This document shows positions 1 to 12,331 of a stretch of DNA of 64,000 bases, piece by piece. The stretch covers positions 242,849-306,848 of the forward strand of contig NZ_MQUQ01000014.1 in NCBI RefSeq assembly GCF_001953865.1. Reading direction: 5' to 3'. A model generated the notes under the pieces. That model was not told the DNA's origin, did not search any database, and worked only from the letters and a program-made list of their open reading frames with translations. Positions within the stretch are counted from its first letter, which is position 1, and each line of letters opens with the position of its first letter. Origin of the DNA: Amycolatopsis coloradensis (lineage in GTDB: Bacteria; Actinomycetota; Actinomycetes; Mycobacteriales; Pseudonocardiaceae). The translations under genes and the position numbers were made by a program.

Positions 1-115
1 CGACGACGGCCTTCCAGCGGCCCCCGGACTTCTGCTCGACCCCGTGCAGGGACAGGCCCTGCTGCTGGCGGATCCCGCGGAGCTTGGCCCCGAGCGCCTT
101 GGCGTAATCGCCCAT
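1..115 (-). CDS. bldD: BldD, developmental transcriptional regulator (5' end only)
   Basis: The reverse strand encodes the first 38 residues of a BldD-type helix-turn-helix protein, beginning MGDYAKALGAKLRGIRQQQG and continuing through SLHGVEQKSGGRWKAV; the rest lies beyond the left edge. The ATG is at 115-113 and is preceded by GGAG in the sequence GGAGAACCACCAG. BldD is the c-di-GMP-responsive master repressor of development in sporulating actinomycetes and is a conserved neighbour of the pyr operon, from which it is divergently transcribed. The identification rests on the very conserved N-terminal HTH; the c-di-GMP-binding C-terminal domain is not visible here. Confidence 0.9.
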   Translation of the reverse strand, partial: MGDYAKALGAKLRGIRQQQGLSLHGVEQKSGGRWKAVV

Positions 116-331
116 CTGGTGGTTCTCCGTTTCCTCACCCCCGATCGGTCGCGGTGACCGATCCAGGGGACTCCTAGAGTCGAATACTCAGAGTAATGGT
201 TACGCATAGTTGTCACCAGGTCAAGCGGGTGCTTTCGAGAGGCGTTCGTCACCTGGGGCGCGCCACCCGGAAGACTGAGGTCCCGCTGCTGCTAGTGTCG
301 ACTCGATTTCCTCGCCACGCAGGAAGTCGAC

Positions 332-372
332 GTCCTTTAAGGACCCGTCCAGAGAGGCGGGGAAGGAGGTCC
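332..372 (+). promoter_or_regulatory. PyrR-binding leader hairpin overlapping the pyrR ribosome binding site
   Basis: The sequence TCCAGAGAGGC at 348-358 matches the known PyrR RNA-binding loop and is closed by CCCG (344-347) and CGGG (358-361). The flanking GGACC at 341-345 can pair with GGTCC at 368-372, which would bury the AAGGAGGT Shine-Dalgarno sequence (363-370). A competing hairpin GTCC-TTTAA-GGAC lies at 332-344. In mycobacteria PyrR represses translation through such a leader. The geometry fits translational repression by UMP-bound PyrR, with no obvious terminator. The fold was drawn by eye. Confidence 0.75.
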
Positions 373-375
373 GCC

Positions 376-987
376 TTGTCGTCACGTCCCCGTGGCGCGG
401 CGGAACCGGCGGGAGAGCGCGAGCTCCTCTCGTCCGGCGATGTCGCGCGCACGATCGCCCGAATGGCCCACCAGGTCATCGAGAAGACCGCTCTCGGTGC
501 CGGTGGCTCGACTCCGCCCGTGTTGCTGGGCATCCCCACCCGGGGTACTCCGCTCGCCCTGCGGCTCGCGGACAAGATCGCCGAGTTCTCCGGCATCCGT
601 CCGCCGACCGGCGCGCTGGACGTCACGCTCTACCGCGACGATCTCCGCCGCCGCCCGCCCCGCGCGCTCGAACATTCGCAGCTGCCGCCGACCGGTATCG
701 ACGACGCGGTGGTGATCCTGGTCGACGACGTGCTGTTCTCCGGCCGCACCATCCGCGCCGCCCTCGACGCCCTGCGCGACCACGGCCGCCCGCGCGCGGT
801 CCAGCTGGCCGTGCTGGTCGACCGCGGCCACCGCGAACTACCGATCCGCGCCGACTACGTGGGCAAGAACGTGCCCACCTCGCGTACCGAGGGGATCGAG
901 GTCCTGCTGTCCGAAGTGGACGGACGTGACACGGTCCTGCTGAGGTCGTCGAATGAGGGCGCTTCATCAAAAGGAGACCGATCGTGA
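376..987 (+). CDS. pyrR: PyrR bifunctional pyr operon regulator / uracil phosphoribosyltransferase
   Basis: This 203-residue protein has the PRPP-binding signature VVILVDDVLFSGRTIRAALD and the PyrR-typical segments LLGIPTRGTPLALRLAD, GALDVTLYRDD and ADYVGKNVPTSR. It senses UMP/PRPP and binds pyr mRNA, and has weak uracil phosphoribosyltransferase activity. The start chosen is TTG at 376, five bases after AAGGAGGT; the frame is open much further upstream, but that stretch has no PyrR similarity and crosses the leader hairpin. It is the first gene of the operon and overlaps pyrB by GTGA. Confidence 0.93.
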   Translation: MSSRPRGAAEPAGERELLSSGDVARTIARMAHQVIEKTALGAGGSTPPVLLGIPTRGTPLALRLADKIAEFSGIRPPTGALDVTLYRDDLRRRPPRALEHSQLPPTGIDDAVVILVDDVLFSGRTIRAALDALRDHGRPRAVQLAVLVDRGHRELPIRADYVGKNVPTSRTEGIEVLLSEVDGRDTVLLRSSNEGASSKGDRS

Positions 988-1916
988 AGCACCTGCTCGC
1001 CACCGACGGGCTCGACCCGGCGCTCGCGACAGCCGTGCTGGACACCGCCGAAGAGCTCAAGCACACCTTGCTGGGCCGCGAGGTCCGCAAACTGCCGACG
1101 TTGCGCGGCCGTACCGTCATCACGCTGTTCTACGAGAACTCGACCCGCACCCGCGTCTCGTTCGAGATCGCGGGGAAGTGGATGAGCGCCGACGTGATCA
1201 ACGTCTCCGCGTCCAGTTCGTCGGTCAACAAGGGCGAATCGCTGCGGGACACCGCGCTGACGCTGGCCGCGGCCGGGGCCGACTGCGTGATCATCCGGCA
1301 CCCCGCCTCCGGGGCGGCGCAGCGGCTTTCGGGCTGGCTCGCCGAGGCCGGGACGGCGGTCGTCAACGCGGGCGACGGCACCCACGAGCATCCGACGCAG
1401 GCGCTGCTCGACGCGGCGACGCTGCGGGAGCGCCTCGGTTCGCTGGAAGGCCGCCGGATCGCGATCGTCGGCGACGTCCTGCACAGCAGGGTCGCGCGGT
1501 CGAACATCCATCTGCTGTCGGCGCTGGGTGCGGAAGTGGTGCTCGTCGCGCCGCCGACGCTGCTGCCCGCCGGGGTGGAAAGCCTGCCGGTCACCGTGTC
1601 GCACGAACTCGACGCCGAACTGCCCGCGGTCGACGCGGTCATGATGCTGCGGGTCCAAGCCGAACGCATGCACGGGGGCTTTTTTCCCTCGGCTCGTGAG
1701 TACTCGATCGCGTACGGCCTCAACGAACGGCGGATGAAGCTCCTGCCCGAGCACGCCGTCGTCCTGCACCCCGGTCCGATGCTGCGCGGGATGGAGATCG
1801 CCTCGGCGGTCGCCGACTCCCCGGCCTCGGCCATCACCGAACAGGTCCGCAACGGCGTCCACGTGCGCATGGCGGTCCTCTATCACCTGCTCGCGAGCGA
1901 AGGAGCCACCGCGTGA
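984..1916 (+). CDS. pyrB: Aspartate carbamoyltransferase catalytic subunit
   Basis: The 310-residue product catalyses carbamoyl phosphate + aspartate to carbamoyl aspartate, the committed step of UMP synthesis. The carbamoyl-phosphate site FYENSTRTRVSFE lies near residues 50-62, with HPTQAL in the middle and LHPGPMLRGMEI near the C-terminus; the length is normal for the family. No pyrI regulatory subunit is present, as usual in actinobacteria. The GTG start at 984 overlaps the pyrR stop, and the stop overlaps the pyrC start, so translation is probably coupled along the operon. Confidence 0.95.
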   Translation: MKHLLATDGLDPALATAVLDTAEELKHTLLGREVRKLPTLRGRTVITLFYENSTRTRVSFEIAGKWMSADVINVSASSSSVNKGESLRDTALTLAAAGADCVIIRHPASGAAQRLSGWLAEAGTAVVNAGDGTHEHPTQALLDAATLRERLGSLEGRRIAIVGDVLHSRVARSNIHLLSALGAEVVLVAPPTLLPAGVESLPVTVSHELDAELPAVDAVMMLRVQAERMHGGFFPSAREYSIAYGLNERRMKLLPEHAVVLHPGPMLRGMEIASAVADSPASAITEQVRNGVHVRMAVLYHLLASEGATA

Positions 1917-3205
1917 CCACCGTCCTGATCAAGGGCGCCCGGCCCTACGGCGAGGGCGACCCGGTCGACGTACTCGTCGAGGACGGGGTCATCACCGACA
2001 TCGGTTCGATCGACACCCCGGACGAAGCCGAAGTGATCGAGGCGGGCGGCCAGGTGCTGCTCCCCGGTTTCGTGGACCTGCACACCCACCTGCGGGAACC
2101 CGGCCGCGAGGACACCGAGACCATCGCCACCGGTTCGGCCGCGGCCGCGCTCGGCGGCTACACCGCCGTGTTCGCCATGGCCAACACCGACCCGGTGGCC
2201 GACAACGCGGTGATCGTCGACCACGTGTGGCGGCGCGGCCAGGAGGCCGGACTGGTCGACGTGCACCCGGTCGGCGCGGTCACCGTGGGCCTCAAGGGCG
2301 AGAAGCTCGCCGAACTGGGCACCATGGCGAAGTCCGAGGCCCAGGTGAAGGTCTTCTCCGACGACGGTCTCTGTGTCGCGGACCCGCTGCTGATGCGCCG
2401 CGCGCTGGAGTACTCGACGGCGCTCGGGGTGGTCATCGCCCAGCACGCCGAGGAGCCCCGGCTGACCGTCGGCGCGCAGGCGCACGAAGGCGAGCAGTCC
2501 GCGCGCCTTGGCTACACCGGCTGGCCCGCCTCGGCGGAGGAGTCGATCGTCGCCCGCGACTGCCTGCTCGCCCGGCACGCGAACGCGCGGCTGCACGTCT
2601 GCCACGTGTCCACCTCGGGCACCGCCGACATCCTGAAGTGGGCCAAGGAGCGCGGCACCAAGGTCTCGGCCGAGGTCACCCCGCACCACCTCCTGCTGAC
2701 CGACGAGCGGCTCGCCACCTACGACCCGGTCAACAAGGTCAACCCGCCGCTGCGCACCGGGTCCGACGCCGAGAAGCTGCGTGCCGCGCTGGCCGAGGGC
2801 GTCATCGACTGTGTCGCCACCGACCACGCGCCGCACGCCGTCCAGGACAAGGACTGCGAATGGAACTCAGCCCGTCCCGGCATGCTCGGCCTCCAGACCG
2901 CGCTGTCGATCGTGGTCGAGACCATGGTCCGCACCGGCCTGCTCGACTGGCGGGGCGTCGCGCGGGTGATGAGCGAGCGGCCGGCCGAGATCGGGAACCT
3001 GTCCGATCACGGCCGCCCGATCGAGGTCGGCGAACCGGCCAACCTGACGCTGGTGGACCCGGACACCGAATGGACCGTGCGCGGAGTCGAGTTCGCGAGC
3101 ATCGCGGCGAACACCCCGTATGAAGGAATGCGGCTCCCCGGCGTGGTGACGGCGACGTTGCTGCGCGGGCGGATCACCGCGCGGGAGGGGAAGATCGCAC
3201 CATGA
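1913..3205 (+). CDS. pyrC: Dihydroorotase
   Basis: This 430-residue amidohydrolase cyclises carbamoyl aspartate to dihydroorotate. The zinc-binding DLHTHLREPG motif is near residue 57, a HVCHVST segment lies in the middle and the ATDHAPH metal/catalytic motif is near residue 303, all as expected for type I dihydroorotase. The start is the GTG at 1913 overlapping the pyrB stop. The following gene starts inside its stop codon (ATGA). Confidence 0.95.
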   Translation: MTTVLIKGARPYGEGDPVDVLVEDGVITDIGSIDTPDEAEVIEAGGQVLLPGFVDLHTHLREPGREDTETIATGSAAAALGGYTAVFAMANTDPVADNAVIVDHVWRRGQEAGLVDVHPVGAVTVGLKGEKLAELGTMAKSEAQVKVFSDDGLCVADPLLMRRALEYSTALGVVIAQHAEEPRLTVGAQAHEGEQSARLGYTGWPASAEESIVARDCLLARHANARLHVCHVSTSGTADILKWAKERGTKVSAEVTPHHLLLTDERLATYDPVNKVNPPLRTGSDAEKLRAALAEGVIDCVATDHAPHAVQDKDCEWNSARPGMLGLQTALSIVVETMVRTGLLDWRGVARVMSERPAEIGNLSDHGRPIEVGEPANLTLVDPDTEWTVRGVEFASIAANTPYEGMRLPGVVTATLLRGRITAREGKIAP

Positions 3206-3711
3206 GTGACCGGATTCTGCTGACCCTGGCGGTCTTCGCCTTCTTCCTCGTCTGCGTCCTCCTGATGTGGCGCGGCTGGCGCCGCAAGTCCCGCGCGCAG
3301 AGCGTCCAGGTGCCGCCGTTCGCCGAGATCCCGGCCGAACCCGGCGACGCGTCGCTCGAATCGACCGGCGTCTACATCAGCACGACGACGGCGGGGCACT
3401 GGCAGGAACGGGTGGTCACCCGCGGCGCCGGTCTGCGCACCGGCGCGGTCTGGCGGCTGCACGCCGACGGTATCGCCATCGAACGCGGTGGCGCCCCGGA
3501 CTTCTGGATCCCGCGCGCTGCCGTCACCGGCGTCCGCAAGGACAAGGGCATGGCCGGGAAGGTGATGGGCATCGACGCGCTGCTCGTCATCACCTGGCTG
3601 GCGGGCGATGTCGCACTGGACACCGGATTCCGCGGCGACGACGTCGACGACTATCCACAGTGGATCGAAGCTTTGCAAAACACTCGCAACGACATCAAGG
3701 GAGGTGCCTGA
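3202..3711 (+). CDS. Membrane-anchored PH-like protein of the pyr operon (Rv1382 type)
   Basis: This 169-residue protein has one N-terminal transmembrane segment (about residues 5-25, LLTLAVFAFFLVCVLLMWRG) followed by a basic stretch and a soluble beta-rich domain containing VWRLHADGIAIERGG, compatible with a bacterial PH-like fold. A gene of this kind lies between pyrC and carA in Mycobacterium tuberculosis (Rv1382) and other actinobacteria, so its position is conserved. Its biochemical role is not known to me; a membrane-linked accessory function is only inferred. ATGA overlap with pyrC and TGATG overlap with carA. Confidence 0.8.
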   Translation: MSDRILLTLAVFAFFLVCVLLMWRGWRRKSRAQSVQVPPFAEIPAEPGDASLESTGVYISTTTAGHWQERVVTRGAGLRTGAVWRLHADGIAIERGGAPDFWIPRAAVTGVRKDKGMAGKVMGIDALLVITWLAGDVALDTGFRGDDVDDYPQWIEALQNTRNDIKGGA

Positions 3712-4844
3712 TGAGCACCGCAAATGGCACCCGCACCCCGGCCGCACTGGTCCTCGAAGACGGCCGGATCTTCCGGGGCTCCGCGTACGGAGCACGCGGA
3801 CGCAGCCTGGGCGAGGCGGTGTTCTGCACCGGCATGACCGGCTACCAGGAGACGTTGACCGACCCCTCCTACCACCGGCAGATCGTGGTCCAGACCGCGC
3901 CCCAGATCGGCAACACCGGCTGGAACGACGAGGACGACGAGTCCTCGCGCATCTGGGTCTCGGGCTACGTCGTCCGCGACCCCGCGCGCACCCCGTCCAA
4001 CTGGCGCTCGAAGCGCACGCTGGACGAGGAACTGGAGCGTCAGGGCGTCGTCGGGATCTCCGAAGTGGACACTCGCACGCTGACCCGGCACCTGCGCGAA
4101 CAGGGCGCCATGCGGTCCGGCGTGTTCTCGGGTGAGGCGCTGGGCAGCGACGAGGAGATGCTCGCACAGGTCAAGGCCAGCCCGCAGATGAAGGGCGCCG
4201 ACCTCGCCGGCGAGGTCAGCACCAAGCAGTCGTACGTTGTCGAAGCGCAGGGGGAGCGGAAGTTCCGCGTCGCCGCGCTGGACCTGGGCATCAAGTCCAA
4301 CACCCCGCGCATGATGGCCGCGCGGGGGATCGAGGTGCATGTGCTGTCCTCGGCGTCCACTGTGGACGAACTGCTCGCGGTCGAGGCGGACGGTGTCTTC
4401 CTGTCCAACGGACCTGGCGACCCGGCGACCACCGCGCATGCGACGGAGCTGACGAAAGCGGTGCTACAGCGGGAAATTCCGCTGTTCGGCATCTGCTTCG
4501 GCAACCAGATCCTCGGCCGCGCGCTGGGCCTGGGCACCTACAAGATGCGCTACGGCCACCGTGGGATCAACATCCCGGTGATCGACGTGGCGACCAAACG
4601 GGTCGCGATCACCGCGCAGAACCACGGTTTCGCCCTCGAAGGCGAACCGGGCCAGCGGTTCGAGACGCCGTTCGGCGCCGCGCAGATCTCGCACTACTGC
4701 CCGAACGACGACACCGTCGAAGGCGTCCGCGCGTTCGACGTCCCCGCGTTCTCGGTGCAGTACCACCCCGAGGCCGCCGCCGGCCCGCACGACGCGGCCC
4801 CCCTGTTCGACGAGTTCGTGAGCTTGATGGAGAAGAAGTCGTGA
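3711..4844 (+). CDS. carA: Carbamoyl-phosphate synthase small (glutaminase) subunit
   Basis: The 377-residue protein supplies ammonia from glutamine to CarB for carbamoyl phosphate, used for both pyrimidine and arginine synthesis. The N-terminal CPSase_sm domain includes VFCTGMTGYQETLTDPSY; the class I glutamine amidotransferase domain has the nucleophile cysteine in PLFGICFGNQILG and the His/Glu pair in VQYHPEAAAGPHD. The ATG at 3711 follows GGGAGG and overlaps the preceding stop; the open frame upstream of it is antisense-like junk. Unusually it is followed not by carB but by two inserted genes. Confidence 0.95.
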   Translation: MSTANGTRTPAALVLEDGRIFRGSAYGARGRSLGEAVFCTGMTGYQETLTDPSYHRQIVVQTAPQIGNTGWNDEDDESSRIWVSGYVVRDPARTPSNWRSKRTLDEELERQGVVGISEVDTRTLTRHLREQGAMRSGVFSGEALGSDEEMLAQVKASPQMKGADLAGEVSTKQSYVVEAQGERKFRVAALDLGIKSNTPRMMAARGIEVHVLSSASTVDELLAVEADGVFLSNGPGDPATTAHATELTKAVLQREIPLFGICFGNQILGRALGLGTYKMRYGHRGINIPVIDVATKRVAITAQNHGFALEGEPGQRFETPFGAAQISHYCPNDDTVEGVRAFDVPAFSVQYHPEAAAGPHDAAPLFDEFVSLMEKKS

Positions 4845-6046
4845 TGGCTGCCCAAAGCAGGTCAAAGCCGTCTATCGAGAGGCTTCACATTCGGAACTAC
4901 CGAGTGCTGAAAGATGTGACCTTCGAGAAGCTCACGCCGTTGACCGTTCTGTTCGGCCCGAACGGCAGTGGCAAGTCAACCGTGTTCGACGTGTTCGCCT
5001 TTCTTCACGAAGCTTTCAGCACGAACCTCCGCCGTGCCTGGGATGCGCGCAATAGAATCGCCGAGATTCGCAGCCGAGGGGCTGAGGGACCCGTCCAGTT
5101 CGAACTCAAATATCGTGACCCGGACAGCGGACGATTGATCACCTACGTGCTGGCGATCGATGAGGAGGGAGGGTCGCCGGTTGTGGTGAGCGAGCTGCTT
5201 CGGTGGACGACCAACCCAGCCCAGGGACGACCACGAGAGATCCTCAACTTTTCGCGAGGAGAGGGGGCTGTCTACGACGAACGGGCGAACGAGAAGCTCA
5301 TAGAGACGCTCGACAGTCCGGATCTGCTGGCCGTGAGCAGCCTCGGCCAGCTAAGCCGCTATCCACAGGTGGCGGCTTTGCGGAGATTCATCACTGGCTG
5401 GTACCTCTCGTACCTCAACATCGACCATGTCCGGCAGCAGCCGATGTCTGGTCCTCAGGAGAGGCTTTCGGTTACCGGAGACAATCTAGCGAATGTCATC
5501 CAGTACCTGGGAGATCGTCACCAAGACAGGCTGGCGACGATCTTCGACGTGCTTGGCCAGCGGGTGCCGAGCCTTGAGCGAGTCGACTCTGAACAGATGC
5601 CGGACGGGCGTCTGCTGCTGCGTCTAAAGGACCGGCCCTTCGATACGCCCGTACTCGCGAGGTTCATCTCTGATGGCACCTTGAAGCTGCTTGCGTACTT
5701 GACGGTGCTGTTCGACCCGGCACCGGCGCCGATTATCGGTATCGAAGAGCCTGAGAATCAACTTCACCCAAAGTTATTGTATCCATTGGCCGAGGAAGTT
5801 CGTGGGGCCTCGGCAAGGAGTCAGCTCCTCGTCACGACGCACTCGCCTTACTTTGCCGACGCGCTGTACCCCGACGAGATGTGGGCCTTATATCGCGATG
5901 AGGACGGTTTCACCAGGTGTGCTCGAGCCTCGAGGAACAAACGGCTCATGGCCATGGTGGACGCAGGCGGAATGCTGGGAAATCTCTGGATGGAGGGCTA
6001 CTTCGGACTGGGTGATCCCCTTACGCGGTCGGGACGTCCAGCGTGA
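4844..6046 (+). CDS. AAA_21/AAA_15-type ABC ATPase, probable defence protein inserted between carA and carB
   Basis: This 400-residue single-chain ATPase of the RecF/OLD/SMC-head class has Walker A GPNGSGKST at residues 38-46, a signature-like SDGTLKLLAYL near 276, Walker B with IEEPENQLHP near 300 and a switch histidine in VTTHSPYFAD near 333. There is no transmembrane or coiled-coil region of note. ATG 4844 overlaps the carA stop (TGATG); a GTG one codon upstream is also possible. Its stop overlaps the start of the DUF4276 partner. Codon use is visibly less GC-biased than in carA/carB (for example TTATTG, AAA and CTT codons), a sign of transfer. ATPases of this class paired with TOPRIM-like proteins form phage-defence systems such as PARIS and AbiL; a defence role here is inferred from family and partner. 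Confidence 0.85.
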   Translation: MAAQSRSKPSIERLHIRNYRVLKDVTFEKLTPLTVLFGPNGSGKSTVFDVFAFLHEAFSTNLRRAWDARNRIAEIRSRGAEGPVQFELKYRDPDSGRLITYVLAIDEEGGSPVVVSELLRWTTNPAQGRPREILNFSRGEGAVYDERANEKLIETLDSPDLLAVSSLGQLSRYPQVAALRRFITGWYLSYLNIDHVRQQPMSGPQERLSVTGDNLANVIQYLGDRHQDRLATIFDVLGQRVPSLERVDSEQMPDGRLLLRLKDRPFDTPVLARFISDGTLKLLAYLTVLFDPAPAPIIGIEEPENQLHPKLLYPLAEEVRGASARSQLLVTTHSPYFADALYPDEMWALYRDEDGFTRCARASRNKRLMAMVDAGGMLGNLWMEGYFGLGDPLTRSGRPA

Positions 6047-6671
6047 CGAAGGAACCGATCTCGCTCGAGATCCTTGTTGAAGAACCTTCAGCGAAACGGG
6101 CGCTTGAGGTCCTGGTCCCGAAGATCGTTCCTGGGACCAGGTTCGAGATCTTTGAGTTCCGGGGTAAGGACGCCTTGTTGAAAGACCTGCCGCGCCGTTT
6201 GGCTGGTTATGCGGCTCGTTTGAGCTGGGAGTCAATCAGGGTGGCCGTGTTGGTCGATCGAGATGACGACGACTGTGTCGTACTCAAGGAGCGACTGCAG
6301 GTGATGGCGAAGACCGCAGGGCTGATCACGACGAGTGCGGCGTCGGACGGGTTCACGATCTTGAACAGGATCGTCGTGGAAGAACTCGAGGCATGGTTCT
6401 TTGGCGATGTGCCCGCTCTTTGTGCCGCGTACCCGAGGATGCCGTCGACGCTGCACAAGCAACAGAGGTACCGCGATCCTGACGCCGTCGCCGGCGGCAC
6501 CTGTGAAGCGCTTGGCCGGGTGCTCGCCAGACATGGTTATCACAAGCCCCGACTGCAGAAGATGCTGCTTGCCTCCGAAGTCGCGCCGCACATGGATGTA
6601 GAGAACAATCGTTCCCAGAGTTTTCAGGTCTTCCGCGACGGTCTGCGGCGCCTGGTGAGTGAGGAAAACTA

Positions 6672-6672
<1 letters not shown>
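6043..6672 (+). CDS. DUF4276-family TOPRIM-like protein, partner of the upstream ATPase
   Basis: The 209-residue protein begins with a TOPRIM-style acidic motif (LEILVEEPSAKRAL, Glu13/Glu14), followed by VLVDRDDDDC (Asp72/Asp74) and EELEAWFFGD (from residue 113), the pattern of DUF4276. TOPRIM-like effectors paired with an ATPase act as nucleases or toxins released by a trigger in several defence systems; no activity is shown for this one. GTG 6043 overlaps the ATPase stop (GTGA) and the stop TAA overlaps the carB ATG (TAATG). It carries the GAGG Shine-Dalgarno sequence that now serves carB. Like its partner it is lower in GC than the flanking genes. Confidence 0.83.
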
Positions 6673-9982
<3,310 letters not shown>

Positions 9983-9986
<4 letters not shown>

Positions 9987-10822
9987 GCGGGCGGTTCGGG
10001 GCGAGGCTGGCGCGGGCGGTCGCCCGGAAGGGACCGCTCTGCGCCGGGATCGACCCCCATCCCGCGTTGCTCCGGTCGTGGGGTCTTCCGGCGGACGCGG
10101 GCGGTCTGGAGAAGTTCGCCCTCACGGCCGCTGAGACGATCGCGCCCGAGGTCGCGGTGATCAAGCCCCAGTCGGCCTTTTTCGAGGCCTACGGGCCTCC
10201 TGGGGTCGCCGTTCTGGCCAAGACGATGAAGGTGTGCCGGGAAGCGGGCGCGCTCGTCCTGCTGGACGTCAAACGCGGCGACATCGGTTCGACGATGGCG
10301 GCGTACACGGCGGCGTTCCTGCCCTCCGGCGCGGAACTCGAGGCCGACGCCATCACCGTCTCGCCGTACCTCGGGTTCGGCTCGCTGGACTTCGCCGTCG
10401 AGGTTGCCCAGGCGCAAGGCAAGGGCCTGTTCGTCCTCGCGCGCACCTCCAACCCGGAGGCGCAGGGATTGCAGAACGCCTTGCTGCCCAACGGAAAGAC
10501 CGTCGCGCAGGACATCGTCGACACGGCAGGCGCGCATAACGCCGGTGTCGGGCCGCTGGGTGACATCGGTGTCGTCGTCGGCGCGACCATCGCGCCGGGA
10601 GAGCTCGATCTGAGCAAGCTGAACGGTCCCGTCCTGGCACCCGGTTTCGGGGCTCAGGGGGCTACTCCGGCCGATTTGCGGGCGCTTTTCGGGCCGACGT
10701 TGCCGGGCGTGCTCCCCGCGTCTTCGCGCGACGTCCTCAATCACGGGCCGGATCCCGAAGCGTTGCGTGCGGCCGTTCGGCGGACGCGGGATTCCCTCGC
10801 TTCCCTGGAAAACGGCCAATAG
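9983..10822 (+). CDS. pyrF: Orotidine 5'-phosphate decarboxylase (long actinobacterial type)
   Basis: The 279-residue enzyme makes UMP from OMP. The catalytic LDVKRGDIGST motif is near residue 93, and the protein has the length and PLCAGIDPHP N-terminus of the OMP decarboxylase subfamily seen in mycobacteria. GTG start overlapping the carB stop. pyrD and pyrE are not in the window, so the operon covers all UMP steps except those two. Confidence 0.95.
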
Positions 10823-10929
10823 CAGGCCCGGGAATCGGTCATGACCAGCCACCCCCGCATTGTGGGCCGAGGTAACGGGTGGGTACCGTCGCCACACCCA
10901 CCCAGATTTGAGAACTACCGGAGGAAAAC

Positions 10930-11247
10930 GTGGCACTTCCCCAGCTGACAGAGGAACAGCGCGCTGCGGCGCTGGAGAAGGCCGCCGCCGCCCGCCGCAT
11001 CCGTGCTGAGCTGAAGGAGCGGCTGAAGCGGGGCGGTACCACTCTGGTCGACGTGTTGAAGCAGGCCGAGGAGAACGAAGTCCTCGGCAAGATGAAGGTC
11101 TCGGCTCTGCTCGAGGCTCTTCCGGGCGTCGGCAAGGTCCGTGCCCAGCAGACCATGGAACGACTGGAGATCGCACCCAGCCGTCGTCTTCGCGGCCTCG
11201 GCGACCGGCAGCGCAAGGCGCTGCTGGCCGAATTCAGCGGCGAGTGA
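10930..11247 (+). CDS. mihF: Mycobacterial-type integration host factor mIHF
   Basis: This 105-residue basic protein matches actinobacterial mIHF: an N-terminal helix MALPQLTEEQRAAALEKAA, then a helix-two-turn-helix core with ALLEALPGVGKVRAQQTME. mIHF is a nucleoid-associated DNA-bending protein needed for phage L5 integration and global regulation; it is unrelated to the IHF/HU family. The GTG start follows GGAGG. It overlaps gmk by GTGA, the usual actinobacterial arrangement after pyrF. Confidence 0.93.
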   Translation: MALPQLTEEQRAAALEKAAAARRIRAELKERLKRGGTTLVDVLKQAEENEVLGKMKVSALLEALPGVGKVRAQQTMERLEIAPSRRLRGLGDRQRKALLAEFSGE

Positions 11248-11873
11248 GCGGCACCGGTCAGGACCACCCGGTGATCCCGGGCGCTGACCGCGGCGGTGAG
11301 CCGGTGGCGGGATTCAACTCCCGGCACCGGCTCACGGTCGTATCAGGGCCTTCGGGGGTCGGGAAGTCGAGCGTGGCGGGGGAGCTGCGCGAGCTGGATC
11401 CGGAGATCTATTTCAGCGTCTCGGTGACCACCAGGAAGCCGAGGCCGGGTGAGGTGGACGGCGAGCACTACCACTTCGTCGACCGCGCCGAGTTCGACCG
11501 CATGGTCGCCGCGGGCGAGCTGCTGGAGCACGCCGAGTTCGCCGGCAACTGCTACGGCACCCCGCGCGAACCCGTGGAGCGGGCCTTGGCGGCCGGTCGC
11601 AACGCCATACTGGAGATCGAACTCCAGGGCGCGCGGCAGGTCCGCAAGGCGATGCCGGAGGCGCGGCTGGTGATGCTGATGCCGCCGTCGTGGGACGAAC
11701 TGGTCGGCAGGCTGACCGGCCGCGGCACCGAGAACGAGGCCGCGGTGAAGGCAAGGCTGGCCGAGGCGGAGCGCGAACTCGCCGCCGCCGGGGAGTTCGA
11801 CGAGCGGGTCGTCAACGCCGACGTGCGAGACGCCGCCGAGCAGTTGCTAAACTTGATAACCGGCGACATCTAA
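11244..11873 (+). CDS. gmk: Guanylate kinase
   Basis: The 209-residue kinase phosphorylates GMP to GDP. The P-loop VVSGPSGVGKSS is near residues 32-43, followed by SVSVTTRKPRPGE and GEHYHFVD, the GMP-binding signature, and EIELQGARQVR. The first 28 residues precede the conserved fold and are typical of the variable actinobacterial N-terminus; GTG 11244 overlapping mihF is used. Confidence 0.94.
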   Translation: MSGTGQDHPVIPGADRGGEPVAGFNSRHRLTVVSGPSGVGKSSVAGELRELDPEIYFSVSVTTRKPRPGEVDGEHYHFVDRAEFDRMVAAGELLEHAEFAGNCYGTPREPVERALAAGRNAILEIELQGARQVRKAMPEARLVMLMPPSWDELVGRLTGRGTENEAAVKARLAEAERELAAAGEFDERVVNADVRDAAEQLLNLITGDI

Positions 11874-11897
11874 ACCCGAAGATTCGGAGCACCACGA

Positions 11898-12167
11898 GTG
11901 ACGACTCAGGCCACGCTGCACGAAGAGCTCGAAGGCATCACCAACCCGCCCATCGACGACCTCCTCGAGAAGGTCAGCTCGAAGTACGCGCTGGTGATCT
12001 ACTCGGCCAAGCGCGCTCGCCAGATCAACGACTACTACGCCCAGCTGGGCGAGGGCCTGCTGGAGTACGTCGGCCCGCTGGTCGAGCCGGGCCCGCGCGA
12101 AAAGCCGCTGTCCATCGCCCTGCGCGAGATCCACGGTGGCCTGCTCGAGCACACCGAGGGTGAGTAG
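11898..12167 (+). CDS. rpoZ: RNA polymerase omega subunit
   Basis: This 89-residue protein assists RNA polymerase assembly by latching the beta' subunit. PPIDDLLEKVSSKYALVIYSAKRARQIN is the conserved omega core (given in part). GTG start. It lies between gmk and coaBC as in most actinobacteria. The 164 bases that follow it contain no recognisable gene. Confidence 0.93.
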   Translation: MTTQATLHEELEGITNPPIDDLLEKVSSKYALVIYSAKRARQINDYYAQLGEGLLEYVGPLVEPGPREKPLSIALREIHGGLLEHTEGE

Positions 12168-12331
12168 TCACTCAATGGCCGCGGCGGCCGTCAAGGCGAC
12201 CACGGAGCGCGGGCTGGCCGAAGGCCTCCGCTATCGGGATGGCAGGGCGTTGATCAGCGTGAGCGATGCCGGTGGAGTGACATGCTCTGGCAGCCTGATC
12301 GCGGTCTCGCGCGAAACCGCCGAGAACACCG

